The notes beneath the pieces are model-generated. The model had not been told where the DNA came from. It did not search any database and worked only from the letters and a program-made list of their open reading frames with translations. The position numbers were made by a program, and so were the translations under genes. Shown here one piece after another: positions 10,177 to 20,616 of a DNA stretch of 64,000 nt (its first letter is position 1; each line of letters starts with the position of its first letter). This DNA is from Batillaria attramentaria (taxonomy: Eukaryota; Mollusca; Gastropoda; Batillariidae): contig JACVVK020000014.1 of the NCBI GenBank assembly GCA_018292915.2, forward strand, positions 637,501-701,500, read 5' to 3'.

Positions 10177-12631
10177 AATACCCACCAACATCACTACATG
10201 AATTTTTACAAAAAGACAAAAGTTAATCCCACCATGAGATAGCAATTTATTTGAATTATCATACACGTTTCATATCTTCAACAAGTGTGACCACATACAA
10301 ACCAATTCATCTACTAATAATATCTGACACGTCTTTTTATTATTATGCATATAATTCGAGCTCCTTTCGTAATATCGGCCAGTCGATTCACTGCGTGAAG
10401 CATAAAAAAATTTTTCTATACAATTCTAAAACGATTGGGGTGTGTGTGTGTGGGGGGGGGGGGGGTAGGGGGGAAGGGGAGGAGGAGGGAGAGCGGAAAG
10501 GAGAGTCAACATCAGGCAATGTCACGTATGAACACACGAGAAACCACGAGACAAAAAGAGCAGGGAAAATACGGCTTTGTAAAGTTAATTGGTGTGCAAA
10601 CCTCTACCTTCTGTGACTCGCAAACATGGTGGGACAGGTCAAAACTCAGCCCGAATACTCCAACTCAAAACTGAGGTGCTCTGCATGTTGCGCAAACGGA
10701 GAGCACGTGATTCTTTGCCGGGCTGAGTGTTAAACTGAGGAGCGTTTTTCACCACACCTCCAAACAAAACGCACATAGACATAATTTCCCTTCATTTACG
10801 TGTGAAATTAAAGTCCAACTCCTGTCTATGTCGATTACGCTGAAAAGACAGCCGGCTGAAATTTAAAGTAAACAAAATGTGAGAAAACAACAAAGCAACA
10901 ACAACAACAAAACTTGAACATGCTTACGATCAAATTTCAGCCTGAGCTCAGCTCTTTTTCGCGCACGTCAAACCTTTAATTTGCGAGATGTGGGTAAAAT
11001 GTACATGTATTTTTCTGTATGAATGTTCGCGGACAATGAGACAATGCGGCTCCAACTGCTAATGCGCTAGTGCCTCTGTAACGAAATGCTTTACGAAATG
11101 CTTTACGAGCTATGCAACATTATGCAAATTTCACGACAATCTGTTGTTATTTATTATGCCATTTTATAGTTAGATAAGGGAACACTAGACAAATTTGTTC
11201 CGTTTGGAGAAAAAATACTTTAAAAAAAAGAAGAAGAAGAAGAAGGGAGGGAAAAAAGTTGCATGTCGCAAACTGCATAACATGCAAAAACAAAATTGGT
11301 GGTCATGCATGGTGTCTCCGCCTTTGCTATTCAAAGTTTCTAAGTTTTTAGACGGACTGGCTAATTTTGTTATCGCCTAATCACCAATAGTTATAAATGA
11401 CGCCTGGGATAAATCAAAATCAAGCACAGAGAGTTGGACCTAAGTGTGAAACAAAAGCGAACAACGCATACAAACCTACGCATTGAAACAGAAAAAATAA
11501 ATGATTAAAGAGGGCTGATTTTCAGGTTACATTTCACCACTCACACCGACAAACAGTTGAACTTAGTTTACAGGTCAAGGGGTTCTCCCGAAAAGCGATG
11601 ACCATTTACGGAAACTGGCGAATTTTACTAAAACTGGCGAATTTTTCATCGGCCTAAAACAGGCAATCACACATGTACACAAACAGGAAACGAACAAGCA
11701 CAAGCGTACCCTAATCTTCAACAACAAGCGTGGTACGGCTCGCTACGTAACGTCTCACTCATAGGAATCTAACAAACTTTGCACGAACGACATCTATTGG
11801 CTGAAAGACTTGAACACGTATTCAACCCGCAACACACCAAAATTAATTACACATGTATGATTATCAGATATGCAAAATAAGTATAGTTTATGCTTTAGAA
11901 TCCAGCCCCCAAAACTCCGCTGTCCAGAGTGACGGCGGACTATGTGCAGCGGTTTTGACTAGTTTCGCATTAGAAGCAAGAATGATGCTTTGACTTCACT
12001 CGCCGTACACCATTTACGTATGGACCGATTGTATACACCAATCAAAACTGCTTCCGTCTACATGACAATACGAATATGTACAGTCAAAGAAATAAAAACT
12101 GTTTGAAATGCGGGAAGTAAATTGTCAGACTGGGCGGACTCTGAGTCCAAATCTGCGAAAGTTCTCACACAGAACGAGACTTGACACATGACGTACGGAA
12201 GGCTTAAACAGCTTCCTCTGTTGATGTGTTAAAAAGCCCGATCGTCGAAGATTCCTAGACACACGAATTGTTTGGAGTTGTTTGGGTGGCGTTCTCTAGC
12301 ATCGCCCCGTTTCACTCAGCAAAGTGGACAAAACAAGAGAGAACTGATCAGAGATCATGACGTCAGTGAAACCACCACAGTACGTTTTTACACACAGCAA
12401 AACGTCAGCAGCGTTACGAAACTGTCCATGCGTTGCTCATGCTTTTGACGTTACACCACAGACAATACACACACCCACACGCACCCAAACAGGGCTTTCT
12501 TCAGCGTTTCACAGAAATTTCAGTCTGGGAGTTAAGAAACGTCAAGATTATCCTCTGCATAACTTCTGCCACTATTTAGACAAGTGACTGTCCTTGTCAT
12601 TCGCAGTTCTCGTTTCCCGCTTTGAATGCAG
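10174..12631. other. 2.4 kb with no recognised gene
   Basis: Mostly unique, AT-rich DNA. There is a G-rich patch at 10438-10500 and (GAA)n at about 11228-11245. No conserved coding exon, RNA gene or mobile element is recognised. Confidence 0.55.
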
Positions 12632-12690
12632 AGAGAGATAGAGAGAGAGAGAGAGAAAGAGACAGAGACAGACAAGAGACAGACAGACAG
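12632..12690. repeat. (GA)n/(GACA)n low-complexity tract
   Basis: GA repeats grade into GACAGA repeats. Confidence 0.9.
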
Positions 12691-13427
12691 AGGACTAATA
12701 GATTTTCAGTGTCTGTCACAAACGTTTTGTTCGTATATTCATTCCCATCCATTGCCATTGTCGCCATGTCCAGGCATACAAGTGAGACCGGGTATACTCG
12801 GCCCCTACCCATTGATATTTTCCCGGATTAGTCTTCTTTTTTTCCCCTTCCTTTTTATTTTCGTTCCGCCTTCCCTCTAGCTACCCTTGTCACCCCTTTA
12901 CCCGCTAGCTATCAGTGCCTTGACCAGGAACCATAACTTGAGACTCCACAGTGATTGTCGTTCCTGATGATGTCTCACAGTAGCCGAAATAGTTGTGTTT
13001 CTGCTCGGACTTTTGAGATTAAATATCCCGCCGTAGCATTAACCTATTGAGAAGCTGATTAGTCTATTGGAATCAGCGAAGTTAGATCTGTTTAGATATG
13101 TTTAGTTTTGTGGCAGATGTTGGTTTGAAGCAGTGTAATTAGCGATTTTGTGGTTTATCACCGTCAAAACTCTGTCCGGTAGAGCTGTTTATACGTTCAT
13201 AGTAAAATACCCCTAGCCCCGATTTAGTCCCAACCTATATCCCTTAAAAGCCCTTTCCCTGAAGTTTCTTCTGGTTCGAACCCGATCGGCCCTAGGCCTA
13301 GGTAGATCGGCTGCAATCTGTGAACAACCGGCCCCTAAGAAACACAAATCTACCCTCTTTCCCCCGTTGCCCCAGGCCTTCCCGAGGGCCAGGGGTAGCC
13401 GCCTCCCTTTGCGGCCCGGGCCCCGCC

Positions 13428-13434
13428 TATATAA
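13428..13434 (+). promoter_or_regulatory. LTR TATA box
   Basis: TATATAA lies just after a GC-rich stretch (GCGGCCCGGGCCCCGCC). Transcription would start about 25-30 bp downstream, near 13460. The same box is in the 3' LTR at about 18129-18135. This would make U3 about 680 bp. Confidence 0.6.
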
Positions 13435-13615
13435 GCCGATTGGTCCCCTGGCTATGTGTCTTTCAGTTCGAGTGCACGTGGCCAGGGAGGACGTCGCCAG
13501 TTTAGTTGCTGTTTGTCGCCAGTTTAGTTTCTGTTATCGTTATCGGTCTTTGTCGAGCCACACTCGTAGGAGAGGACACGTTTTTCCGATTTCTGCCATC
13601 ACACGCTCTCACTCT

Positions 13616-14478
13616 GTAAGTATACTTGTATTTTTGCTTTATATGTATTTGATATGCATTGATGATTTGGATTACCATATTTTGTTGGCCTTGCCCATCA
13701 CAGTTTTGTAATATTCTTTTAGTTGTAACTTCTTATGGTAATTCATTGCATAGCAGACAGACCGCTGCACGTTTTCATTTTGTCATTTTAGTATCTTGGC
13801 CCATGGCCACATACCGTGAATCTGCCATTATGGTATTTTTAACTGTTTCAGAGTGATTTTGAAAGTGTTCCATCGTTGATCGTGGCGATTGCTGTTTGTC
13901 AGTATGATCTATTTTATTGCTTTGATATCATGTGTAAAATGTTATTGTCTCTAGTGCTGAATCTTTAACTAGCAGCCAAACGAGTATTTCCCATTTATTG
14001 CTGACTTTCCTTTGTTTGACTAGGCCGCAGTGTCTCCCCTTTCTCCCCACGTGGCCGTGCCTTTGTTTCCCCTTTCCGGTCCCTTGTGTAGTCGCGTGAC
14101 GTCACATGGCGTCACGGATGCACGTTACGTAATCCACCCGCCATCTTAGTTATATCCCGTCCGCTGCTTTGTTCACCTTTTGAGTGGCGTTGTGCCCGGT
14201 TAATCGTTTATATTCACCCGGCACTTTAACTGTAATTCGATACACACTTATCCATTGATCCTGAGTAGATGTTTTTAGTCGGCCATTTAGTCTCTTGAAT
14301 GTAACAGTTAATAGACAGCTCTCTCTCTCTCTCCCGCTCTCTCTCTCTCTCCTATACCTCGTGTGCTGCGTTAGTTATATGGTATATCTACTGTTATGTC
14401 ATTGTCGGTCAGTCAGTTGATGATTGCTTTTTATGATCGTTGATGATGTTACTTATTATTTTTGTTTTGTCTTTTCAG
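13616..14478 (+). other. Candidate intron inside the LTR
   Basis: A consensus donor GTAAGT at 13616-13621 and a pyrimidine-rich acceptor TTTTGTCTTTTCAG ending at 14478 bound 863 nt. The same signals are in the 3' LTR. If used, splicing would shorten the leader ahead of gag. The intron is present in both LTRs, so the copied genomic RNA was unspliced across it. This is inferred from sequence only. Confidence 0.35.
14097..14104 (+). promoter_or_regulatory. Palindromic CRE-like site in LTR
   Basis: TGACGTCA, followed within about 10 bp by a second GCGTCAC half-site and about 50 bp later by CCGCCATCTTAG (YY1-like). It is repeated in the 3' LTR at 18793-18800. The cluster suggests a second, TATA-less promoter region downstream of the TATA box. 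Confidence 0.45.
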
Positions 14479-14551
14479 GCACTGTTTTTCCATGAGGTTT
14501 TTCCTTTAGGTTTTTGTTTTGTTTTTGTTTTTGTTTGTTTTCCTGAGTGTC

Positions 14552-14557
14552 AATAAA
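14552..14557 (+). terminator. LTR polyadenylation signal
   Basis: AATAAA lies 55 bp before the LTR end, a usual position, with GT-rich sequence upstream. The 3' LTR copy is at about 19251-19256. Confidence 0.65.
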
Positions 14558-14618
14558 CCAACACAAGTCAAAGCGACCTCTGCGTTGCGTCCCTTGCCTG
14601 CACACGGTTACATCTTTT

Positions 14619-14638
14619 TGGCGCTGCGGGAGCAGGAT
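14619..14638 (+). other. Primer-binding site, probably tRNA-Ser type
   Basis: TGGCGCTGCGG begins 6 nt after the LTR. Its complement ends in ..GCAGCGCCA, and the further AGCAGGATT matches the T-arm side of serine tRNAs if two extra bases are allowed between the blocks. I recall serine-tRNA primers for the mag lineage of Ty3/gypsy elements, which would fit, but the exact tRNA should be confirmed. Confidence 0.6.
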
Positions 14639-14693
14639 TAACAAGGGAGCTGACATCAGGAAAAACAGTGCAGGAGTGCCAAACTGACTGACC

Positions 14694-15624
14694 ATGGCCA
14701 CCAACCCCGTCTTCGTCAACCCAGACCCACTGCCACGGTTCGATGGGGAGGGAAGTAGCTGTGCCGCTGAGGCGTTCGTCGAGGAGGCACTTCGGCGACT
14801 GGGCCACTACAAGTTAGCTGACGGAGCAGGGGGCCGAATATGTGCTCAGCGCACTAACCGGGTGCGCAAGAGCCGAAATCCTCAGCCGACCTGCCGACGA
14901 CAGGAAAACAGGGCCCGCCATCCTCGACCTTATTCAGGGGGAGTTTGGCGACAAACGAGACCTGGCCACCCTTCTGTCCACGTTCCACGGCCGGAGACAG
15001 GGCGTGGCGGAGGGCGTCTATCAATACGCCCATGCCCTGTCAGCAGCAGCGACGCGAGCCAACAAGAAGCAGGCCGGATCCATCAATGACGGCTTACTGC
15101 GGGACCGATTCATTGATGGACTGTATCCCCCAGAGCTTCGCCGTGACCTGAAGCGGTTTATTCGCGGCAACTCCACCGCCACCTTTATGGACGCCAGGGC
15201 TGAGGCCTTGAGATGGATGCGTGACGACGCCGATGCTGAGGTTACGGTGCAACGCATCCTCACCACCACGTCCGAGTCTGCCGAAGTCGCAGAAATGCGC
15301 CGTCAGATGGCTGCTCTAACGGCTCAGACAGCCGAGCTCCAGGCACAACTGAGTGCTAGCCAGCAACAACACGAGCCAGCAGAGCACCAGTCCTCCAACA
15401 CATTCCTATGCTGGTGGTGCCAACAACCTGGCCATCGTGAGGCAGAGTGCCCGGCGAAACGCCAGTACAACCGGCGGCGCCAGCACCAGAGGCCACGCCA
15501 GCCCAGGCAGTACCCTCATCAGCCGCAGCAGTATGTGCCACAGCCCCAGCATTCCAGCAGCCTCCAATGTTCCCGCAGCCGGCAGCTTTCCAGCAGCCAC
15601 AGCAGAGCCACCAGGGAAAACTAG
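14694..15624 (+). pseudogene. gag: Degenerate gag (capsid region and first zinc knuckle)
   Basis: A good start context (GACCATGGCC) opens a frame beginning MATNPVFVNPDPLPRFDGEG. It leaves frame near 14820, and the capsid-like region continues in the next frame (ALTGCARAEILSRP, ILDLIQGEFGD, LLRDRFIDGLYPPELRRDL) to the stop at 15624. This order, a helical capsid segment with a FIDGL.P..LR block, an E/A/Q-rich coiled stretch and then a CCHC knuckle (CWWCQQPGHREAEC, 15409-15450), is typical of Ty3/gypsy Gag. An Arg/Gln/Pro-rich segment follows the knuckle. At least one frameshift breaks the gene, by decay or by consensus error. Confidence 0.75.
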
Positions 15625-15639
15625 CGGCCCCCGTTGCAC

Positions 15640-16102
15640 TACGTGTAGCCAGGCAACGGGGGGTGATCTGCAAGGAGAACGACCTGTACGAACCAGCAGG
15701 ACAGAGGGACGGGAGGTGTCAGCGTTGGGTGACGCTGGCAGCGCAGTAACCACTGCGACCGAGACCCTCCAGGTGCAACTCTCCATGCTGTCGGCAGTAA
15801 TCCAGCAGCTGCAGTTGGCAGTTGAAGCCCTCGCCACCCGGCTGGAGGAGCCCCGAGAGCCGCTAATTGCCCCCCACGCCAGACAAGAGCCCACAACCGG
15901 ACCAAGGTGCTATTGGTGCAGCCAGACCGGGCACCTTGAGCGGGCTTGTCTGGCCAGAGAAATTATCGCCGGCGCAGGAGGCCTCGGCGCCGTCGGCGAA
16001 GATCCAGGACGCAGCACCGGCAAGGTCCTCCAACCTCCCACGAGGAATCGCGTCAGGCTGTGCAGCAGCCTGGGCTTGCGACACCAAGATGCGAGACCAT
16101 AG
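15640..16102 (+). pseudogene. Second gag-like module with a separate CCHC zinc knuckle
   Basis: In a third frame there is a Leu-rich heptad-like stretch (LQVQLSMLSAVIQQLQLAVE, about 15766-15825) and then a second knuckle, CYWCSQTGHLERAC (15908-15949), with the same C-X2-C-X4-H-X4-C spacing as the first. The two knuckles are about 500 bp apart and in different frames. The arrangement, coiled stretch then knuckle then Arg-rich tract, parallels the end of gag and suggests an internal duplication. A short Gln/Pro/Phe-rich frame links the two modules (15580-15660). No enzyme motif is seen. Confidence 0.55.
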
Positions 16103-16886
16103 CTGTGGAGGCAGAGCCGCATGCCTTGAGTTTTCCGCCCTCTGTCACAACTGCCGCCCCAGTTGGCGCTGCACCTGTCCCCGCTCCAGTTTCTGTGCCC
16201 TTGGACCATGTACCTGCGAAGCCCCCAGTTGCACCTGCGGCCAGGCCAGTTGCCCTGTCCCAGGACCCACCTGCTGCTGCACCTCGGACACCCCCAATCG
16301 AGCAGCCAGTGCAACCTGAGGCGCCCCGCACCGGGTTCCTAATCTACTTCCCAGAACCCGCTGCCCAGCCAAGAAAGTGTACCACCAGCGCAGGAGTCGT
16401 CGGCGACGACGACGCCGATCGCATGGCGGGTCACACCAGGTGCGAGAAAAACAGGACTCTCCAACCCCTCACCCACTGATGCAGCAGCCTGTGTACCAGC
16501 AGCATCAGTACCAGGTGCCAGATCATCAGCCACCAGTAGCTGCGACCTGTGCAAAGCAACCGATGACCAGCCATCCCGGACGAACTGCAAGAACTGCCGT
16601 GCAGTCAAACAACGCTGAGTCTGCACAGCCTGACAACTGTTCTTACTCTCGACCTGATCCTGAGCCTGTTGGGTGGTGGTTATACTACCCAGCAGACCCA
16701 GCCACTCCGTCTGCTGCAAGGCCGGTAGCTGCGGACGTTCCAGCTTCGGTACCCGCCGGCCTAGCAGGTGACGCAACACCCGTTTCGCGACGGCAACCGG
16801 TACCCAAACCCCGTTCCGCCATCCCAGTGTGCGTAGGACTGCGGCGCTCTGCGCGGATCCAGCACAATGCCTCTGCTGATGTGTAG
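15950..16886 (+). pseudogene. Arg-rich / Pro-Ala-rich region ending in a pol-like C-terminal motif
   Basis: After the second knuckle come an Arg tract (RRRRRPRRRRRRSR), a long Pro/Ala/Val-rich spacer, and TGFLIYFPEPA at about 16330-16365. A frame change follows, then another Arg tract (RRSRRRRRRRSH), a Gln/Pro-rich spacer, VGWWLYYPADPA near 16670-16700, and finally VCVGLRRSARIQ just before the TAG at 16884-16886. The repeated pattern Arg tract - spacer - aromatic/Pro block implies a duplicated module. LRRSARI resembles the RRS.R motif at the C terminus of many gypsy polyproteins, so the enzyme domains seem to have been deleted upstream of it. Confidence 0.5.
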
Positions 16887-17479
16887 TGTGAGTGCGTGTT
16901 CTAAAAGCAAAGTGGCTGTGATACAAAAACTGTTATGAACCTTCCAGAACTGTGATTACTTTTGGTCAACTCTCCAGACATCTGTGTTGGTGATAGTATG
17001 TATGATTATTGGACTTCCGTCCTGAACTCTGTCGTAAACCGTGTTTGAATTTCAACCCAAGGACCGTCTTTCAGTGCTTGTGCAAATCCAAGCTGATGGA
17101 CAGATTCCTGACCCTTGATTTATTGATGATTCGGTTTTCTTGTATTGTTGTGTCCTTAGTCTTAATGCTGATGCTGTGGGTATTCCCCCTTTTACTTTAT
17201 GTGTTTCTGACGTAGTTATGTTAACTTACAGGTATGTTTGATTTTAATGATCGCTTCCTGTCAGGTTACCCTTTGCAATGCAAAACTGTGTCCAGAAATG
17301 TTTATCTTGGAGGTTAGCTAGGCCCTCACTAATATGTTGGCCGCGGAGGGAAAGGATTTTTCTGTGTGTGTTTGGTTCTGTAACCTACGATTGTGATTAT
17401 GCTTCTGGTGGCCACCAAGCATTGTTGCGAGGATATTGTTTTTGGTTTCACCAGCGAGGACGCTGGTTGAGGTTCAGTT
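16887..17479 (+). other. Retrotransposon 3' untranslated region
   Basis: About 590 bp between the last stop and the polypurine tract. No ORF with recognisable motifs. Confidence 0.6.
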
Positions 17480-17487
17480 GGGGGGGA
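17480..17487 (+). other. Polypurine tract
   Basis: GGGGGGGA lies directly before the 3' LTR, the position used to prime plus-strand DNA. It is short but correctly placed. Confidence 0.7.
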
Positions 17488-19311
17488 TGAGACCGGGTAT
17501 ACTCGGCCCCTACCCATTGATATTTTCCCGGATTAGTCTTCTTTTTTTCCCTTCCTTTTTATTTTCGTTCCGCCTTCCCTCTAGCTACCCTTGTCACCCC
17601 TTTACCCGCTAGCTATCAGTGCCTTGACCAGGAACCATAACTTGAGACTCCACAGTGATTGTCGTTCCTGATGATGTCTCACAGTAGCCGAAATTAGTTG
17701 TGTTTCTGCTCGGACTTTGAGATTAAATATCCCGCCGTAGCATTAACCTATTGAGAAGCTGATTAGTCTATTGGAATCAGCGAAGTTAGATCTGTTTAGA
17801 TATGTTTAGTTTTGTGGCAGATGTTGGTTTGAAGCAGTGTAATTAGCGATTTTGTGGTTTATCACCGTCAAAACTCTGTCCGGTAGAGCTGTTTATACGT
17901 TCATAGTAAAATAACCCTAGCCCCGATTTAGTCCCAACCTATATCCCTTAAAAGCCCTTTCCCTGAAGTTTCTTCTGGTTCGAACCCGATCGGCCTAGGC
18001 CTAGTAGATCGGCTGCAATCTGTGAACAACCGGCCCCTAAGAAACACAAATCTACCCTCTTTCCCCCGTCGCCCCAGGCCTTCCCGAGGGCCAGGGGTAG
18101 CCGCTCCCTTTGCGGCCCGGGCCCCGCCTATATAAGCCGATTGGTCCCCTGGCTATGTGTCTTTCAGTTCGAGTGCACGTGGCCAGGGAGGACGTCGCCA
18201 GTTTAGTTGCTGTTTGTCGCCAGTTTAGTTTCTGTTATCGTTATCGGTCTTTGTCGAGCCACACTCGTAGGAGAGACACATGTTTTTCCGATTTCTGCCA
18301 TCACACGCTCTCACTCTGTAAGTATACTTGTATTTTTGCTTTATATGTAGTTGATATGCATTGATGATTTGGATTACCATATTTTGTTGGCCTTGCCCAT
18401 CACAGTTTGTAATATTCTTTTAGTTGTACTTCTTATGGTAATTCATTGCATAGCAGACAGACCGCTGCACGTTTTCATTTTGTCATTTTAGTATCTTGGC
18501 CCATGGCCACATACCGTGAATCTGCCATTATGGTATTTTTAACTGTTCCAGAGTGATTTTGAAAGGTTCCATCGTTGATCGTGGCGATTGCTGTTTGTCA
18601 GTATGATCTATTTTATTGCTTTGATATCATGTGTAAAATGTTATTGTCTCTAGTGCTGAATCTTTAACTAGCAGCCAAACGAGTATTTCCATTTATTGCT
18701 GACTTTCCTTTGTTTGATAGGCCGCAGTGTCTCCCCTTTCTCCCCACGTGGCCGTGCCTTTGTTCCCCTTTCCGGTCCCTTGTGTAGTCGCGTGACGTCA
18801 CATGGCGTCACCGGATGCACGTTACGTAAATCACCCGCCATCTTAGTTATATCCCGTCCGCTGCTTTGTTCACCTTTTGAGTGGCGTTGTGCCCGGTTAA
18901 TCGTTTATATTCACCCGGCACTTTAACTGTAATTCGATACACTTAACATTGATCCATTGATGAGTAGATGTTTTAGTCGGCCATTTAGTCTCTTGAATGT
19001 AAACAGTTAATAGACAGCTCTCTCTCTCTCTCGCTCTCTCTCTCCTTCCTATACCTCGTGTGCTGCGCGTTAGTTATATGGTATTCTACTGTTATGTCAT
19101 TGTCGGTCAGTCAGTTGATGATTGCTTTTTATGATCGTTGATGATGTACTTATTATTTTTGTTTTGTCTTTTCAGGCACTGTTTTTCCATGAGGTTTTTT
19201 CCTTTAGGTTTTTGTTTTGTTTTGTTTTTTTGTTTGTTTTCCTGAGTGTCAATAAACCAACACAAGTCAAAGCGACCTCTGCGTTGCGTCCCTTGCCTGC
19301 ACACGGTTACA
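17488..19311 (+). repeat. 3' LTR of the retrotransposon (1824 bp)
   Basis: Colinear with the 5' LTR. The two differ by roughly twenty single-base indels, mostly in homopolymers, a few substitutions, and a small rearranged patch near 18945-18965 against 14250-14270. The TATA, donor, CRE, acceptor and AATAAA signals are all kept. Confidence 0.95.
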
Positions 19312-19315
19312 CAAG

Positions 19316-19452
19316 CGTCAGTATCGAGGCCCAAAAAATGACCAGTTATAATTTGCAGCTCCAGTCCCCCCCCCCCCTTTCCACCCCCCTTTATCGCTCT
19401 CTCAAAACCTCTCCAAAGCGCCGTGAACACTCAGGGTGGAGCCATGCACTGT

Positions 19453-19483
<31 letters not shown>

Positions 19484-19701
19484 ATCGTAACTCCGGTACT
19501 TTTCTGTCGACATCGTCCGGCCTCCATTCACCGTTTCAGTCGTCCACGGGAAGAGCACTGCCTTGTGCATCTTTCAACCCATGTCACAAACCAGTCATAT
19601 ACACCTTACACACCGCACCGAGGGCTGACGATCAGTTTGACGTGGTGTCAAGTCTTAAATGCACCGCAAACGACTGGCAAAAGTTGTCCAAGAGCCCGTC
19701 A
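19316..19701 (-). other. Probable Irx 3' untranslated region
   Basis: Lies between the Irx stop codon and the retrotransposon. It contains a C run at about 19366-19379 and (CAT)n at 19453-19486. No minus-strand AATAAA (plus-strand TTTATT) is seen here, so the Irx transcript may run into the element before it is polyadenylated. Confidence 0.4.
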
Positions 19702-20616
19702 TCAATCAACCGACAGTTTGGACTGTGGGTAGAACGGGGACAGCTGCGTGTAGCCCCCACTGCTGGGCCCCAGCCCCGAGGCCATGCCTGTCAGTGGGTG
19801 GGAGAACATGGGAGGGGCCAGCGAACCCTTGTGGTGGTGGTTGTTCATGTTCATGTTCACGTTCATGCCCATGCCCATACCCATGCTCATGCCGAACGAG
19901 CTGGAACGAGGGCTGGGGGCCCCTCCGTAGAGGGAGCTCGCTCCTCCCCAGGGCTGCATTCCGGAGGGTATGGACGACGACGACAGAGGCTGCTTCCCTC
20001 CCGCGCTGCTCTCCATGCCGCCTTGGCTCCGCGGAGCCATCGTGGATGCCGTCCTGGCACCGGAAGCGGAACCCGCCGCGCGGCGGAAACGGAAGTGAGG
20101 TAAGGAGACGGCGAGTTGTCGGACGTGGCCACGTGGGCCAAGGACCAGATCTTGGGTCGGAACCCACCAGAAGCGTCCAGCCCTGCCACCGCGGCCGCTG
20201 CCTGAGCCTCGGCGGAGAAATTGCAGTTCACGTCACTGAGGCCCGAGTCGTTACTGTTGGAGCAGAGCGAGTCCGGCCTCTTATTGTCCATGACAGGGGA
20301 GTTAAGCCCCACGGCCTCAGGGGAAGTCAGCCCCGGGAAGGGCTGTGAGGAGGAAGGGAGGTCAGCCCGAGGAAGTTGGCGCTGTCGTGTGGGGAGTGTT
20401 GTTGTTGCTGTGGTTGCTGTTGCTGCTGGTGAGGTGGTTGCGGTGGCTGTGGTGGTTGCTGCAGGCCAGGCGGCGGAGGCTGAAGTCCGGCGTGTGAGTG
20501 GGAGTGGGGAAGAGGGGCCAGCCCGTGGCTAGTGATGGGGGACGGGTCATCGTCGTCAAACAGTCTCTTGGCGTGCACTCCGCTGTCGTTCGTCTGCCCC
20601 GGAACCAGAACACAGT
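19702..20616 (-). CDS. Irx: Irx C-terminal exon, with two apparent frameshifts
   Basis: Acceptor ATTGTGTTGCAG; the first two bases complete the Asp codon from the previous exon. It encodes [23 protein letters not shown], a Pro/Gln stretch ([10 protein letters not shown]), SANFLGLTS, then after a first frame change [18 protein letters not shown] and [12 protein letters not shown] (motif at 20156-20136), then after a second frame change a Ser/Gly/Met/Asn/His-rich tail and LSPFYPQ before TGA at 19704-19702. The first change maps to CCCCGGG at about 20331-20338, the second to the GC-only stretch near 20071-20086. Both need one extra base, as in the N-terminal exon. An acceptor-like TTCCTCCTCACAG just before the first change is an alternative explanation. 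Confidence 0.85.

Larger units (their letters stand above)
12783..14612 (+). repeat. 5' LTR of the retrotransposon (1830 bp)
   Basis: Begins TGAGACCGGGTATACTCGG and ends CTGCACACGGTTACA. It matches the 3' LTR along its whole length. It contains a TATA box, a CRE, a possible intron, a (TC)n at about 14319-14351 and a polyadenylation signal near the 3' end. At 1.8 kb it is long for the Ty3/gypsy group. Confidence 0.95.
12779..19315 (+). mobile_element. Non-autonomous LTR retrotransposon, gag-only, Ty3/gypsy-like
   Basis: The element occupies 12783-19311 (6.5 kb). Two direct LTRs (TGAGACC...GTTACA) enclose 2875 bp. CAAG precedes it at 12779-12782 and follows it at 19312-19315, a 4-bp target duplication, so it is one intact insertion. 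It has a primer-binding site, a degenerate gag-like region with two CCHC knuckles, a C-terminal RRSARI motif like the tail of gypsy pol, and a short polypurine tract. No protease, reverse transcriptase, RNase H or integrase motif is present in any frame, and 2.9 kb leaves no room for them. Mobility would need enzymes supplied by a related element. The gypsy assignment is inferred from the 4-bp TSD, knuckles and pol-tail motif. Confidence 0.9.

Noticed and set aside
15356..16926. Long antisense ORFs opposite the retrotransposon interior
   Set aside because: GC-rich, Pro/Ala-coding sequence leaves complementary frames open. The zinc knuckles and Arg tracts are on the plus strand only.
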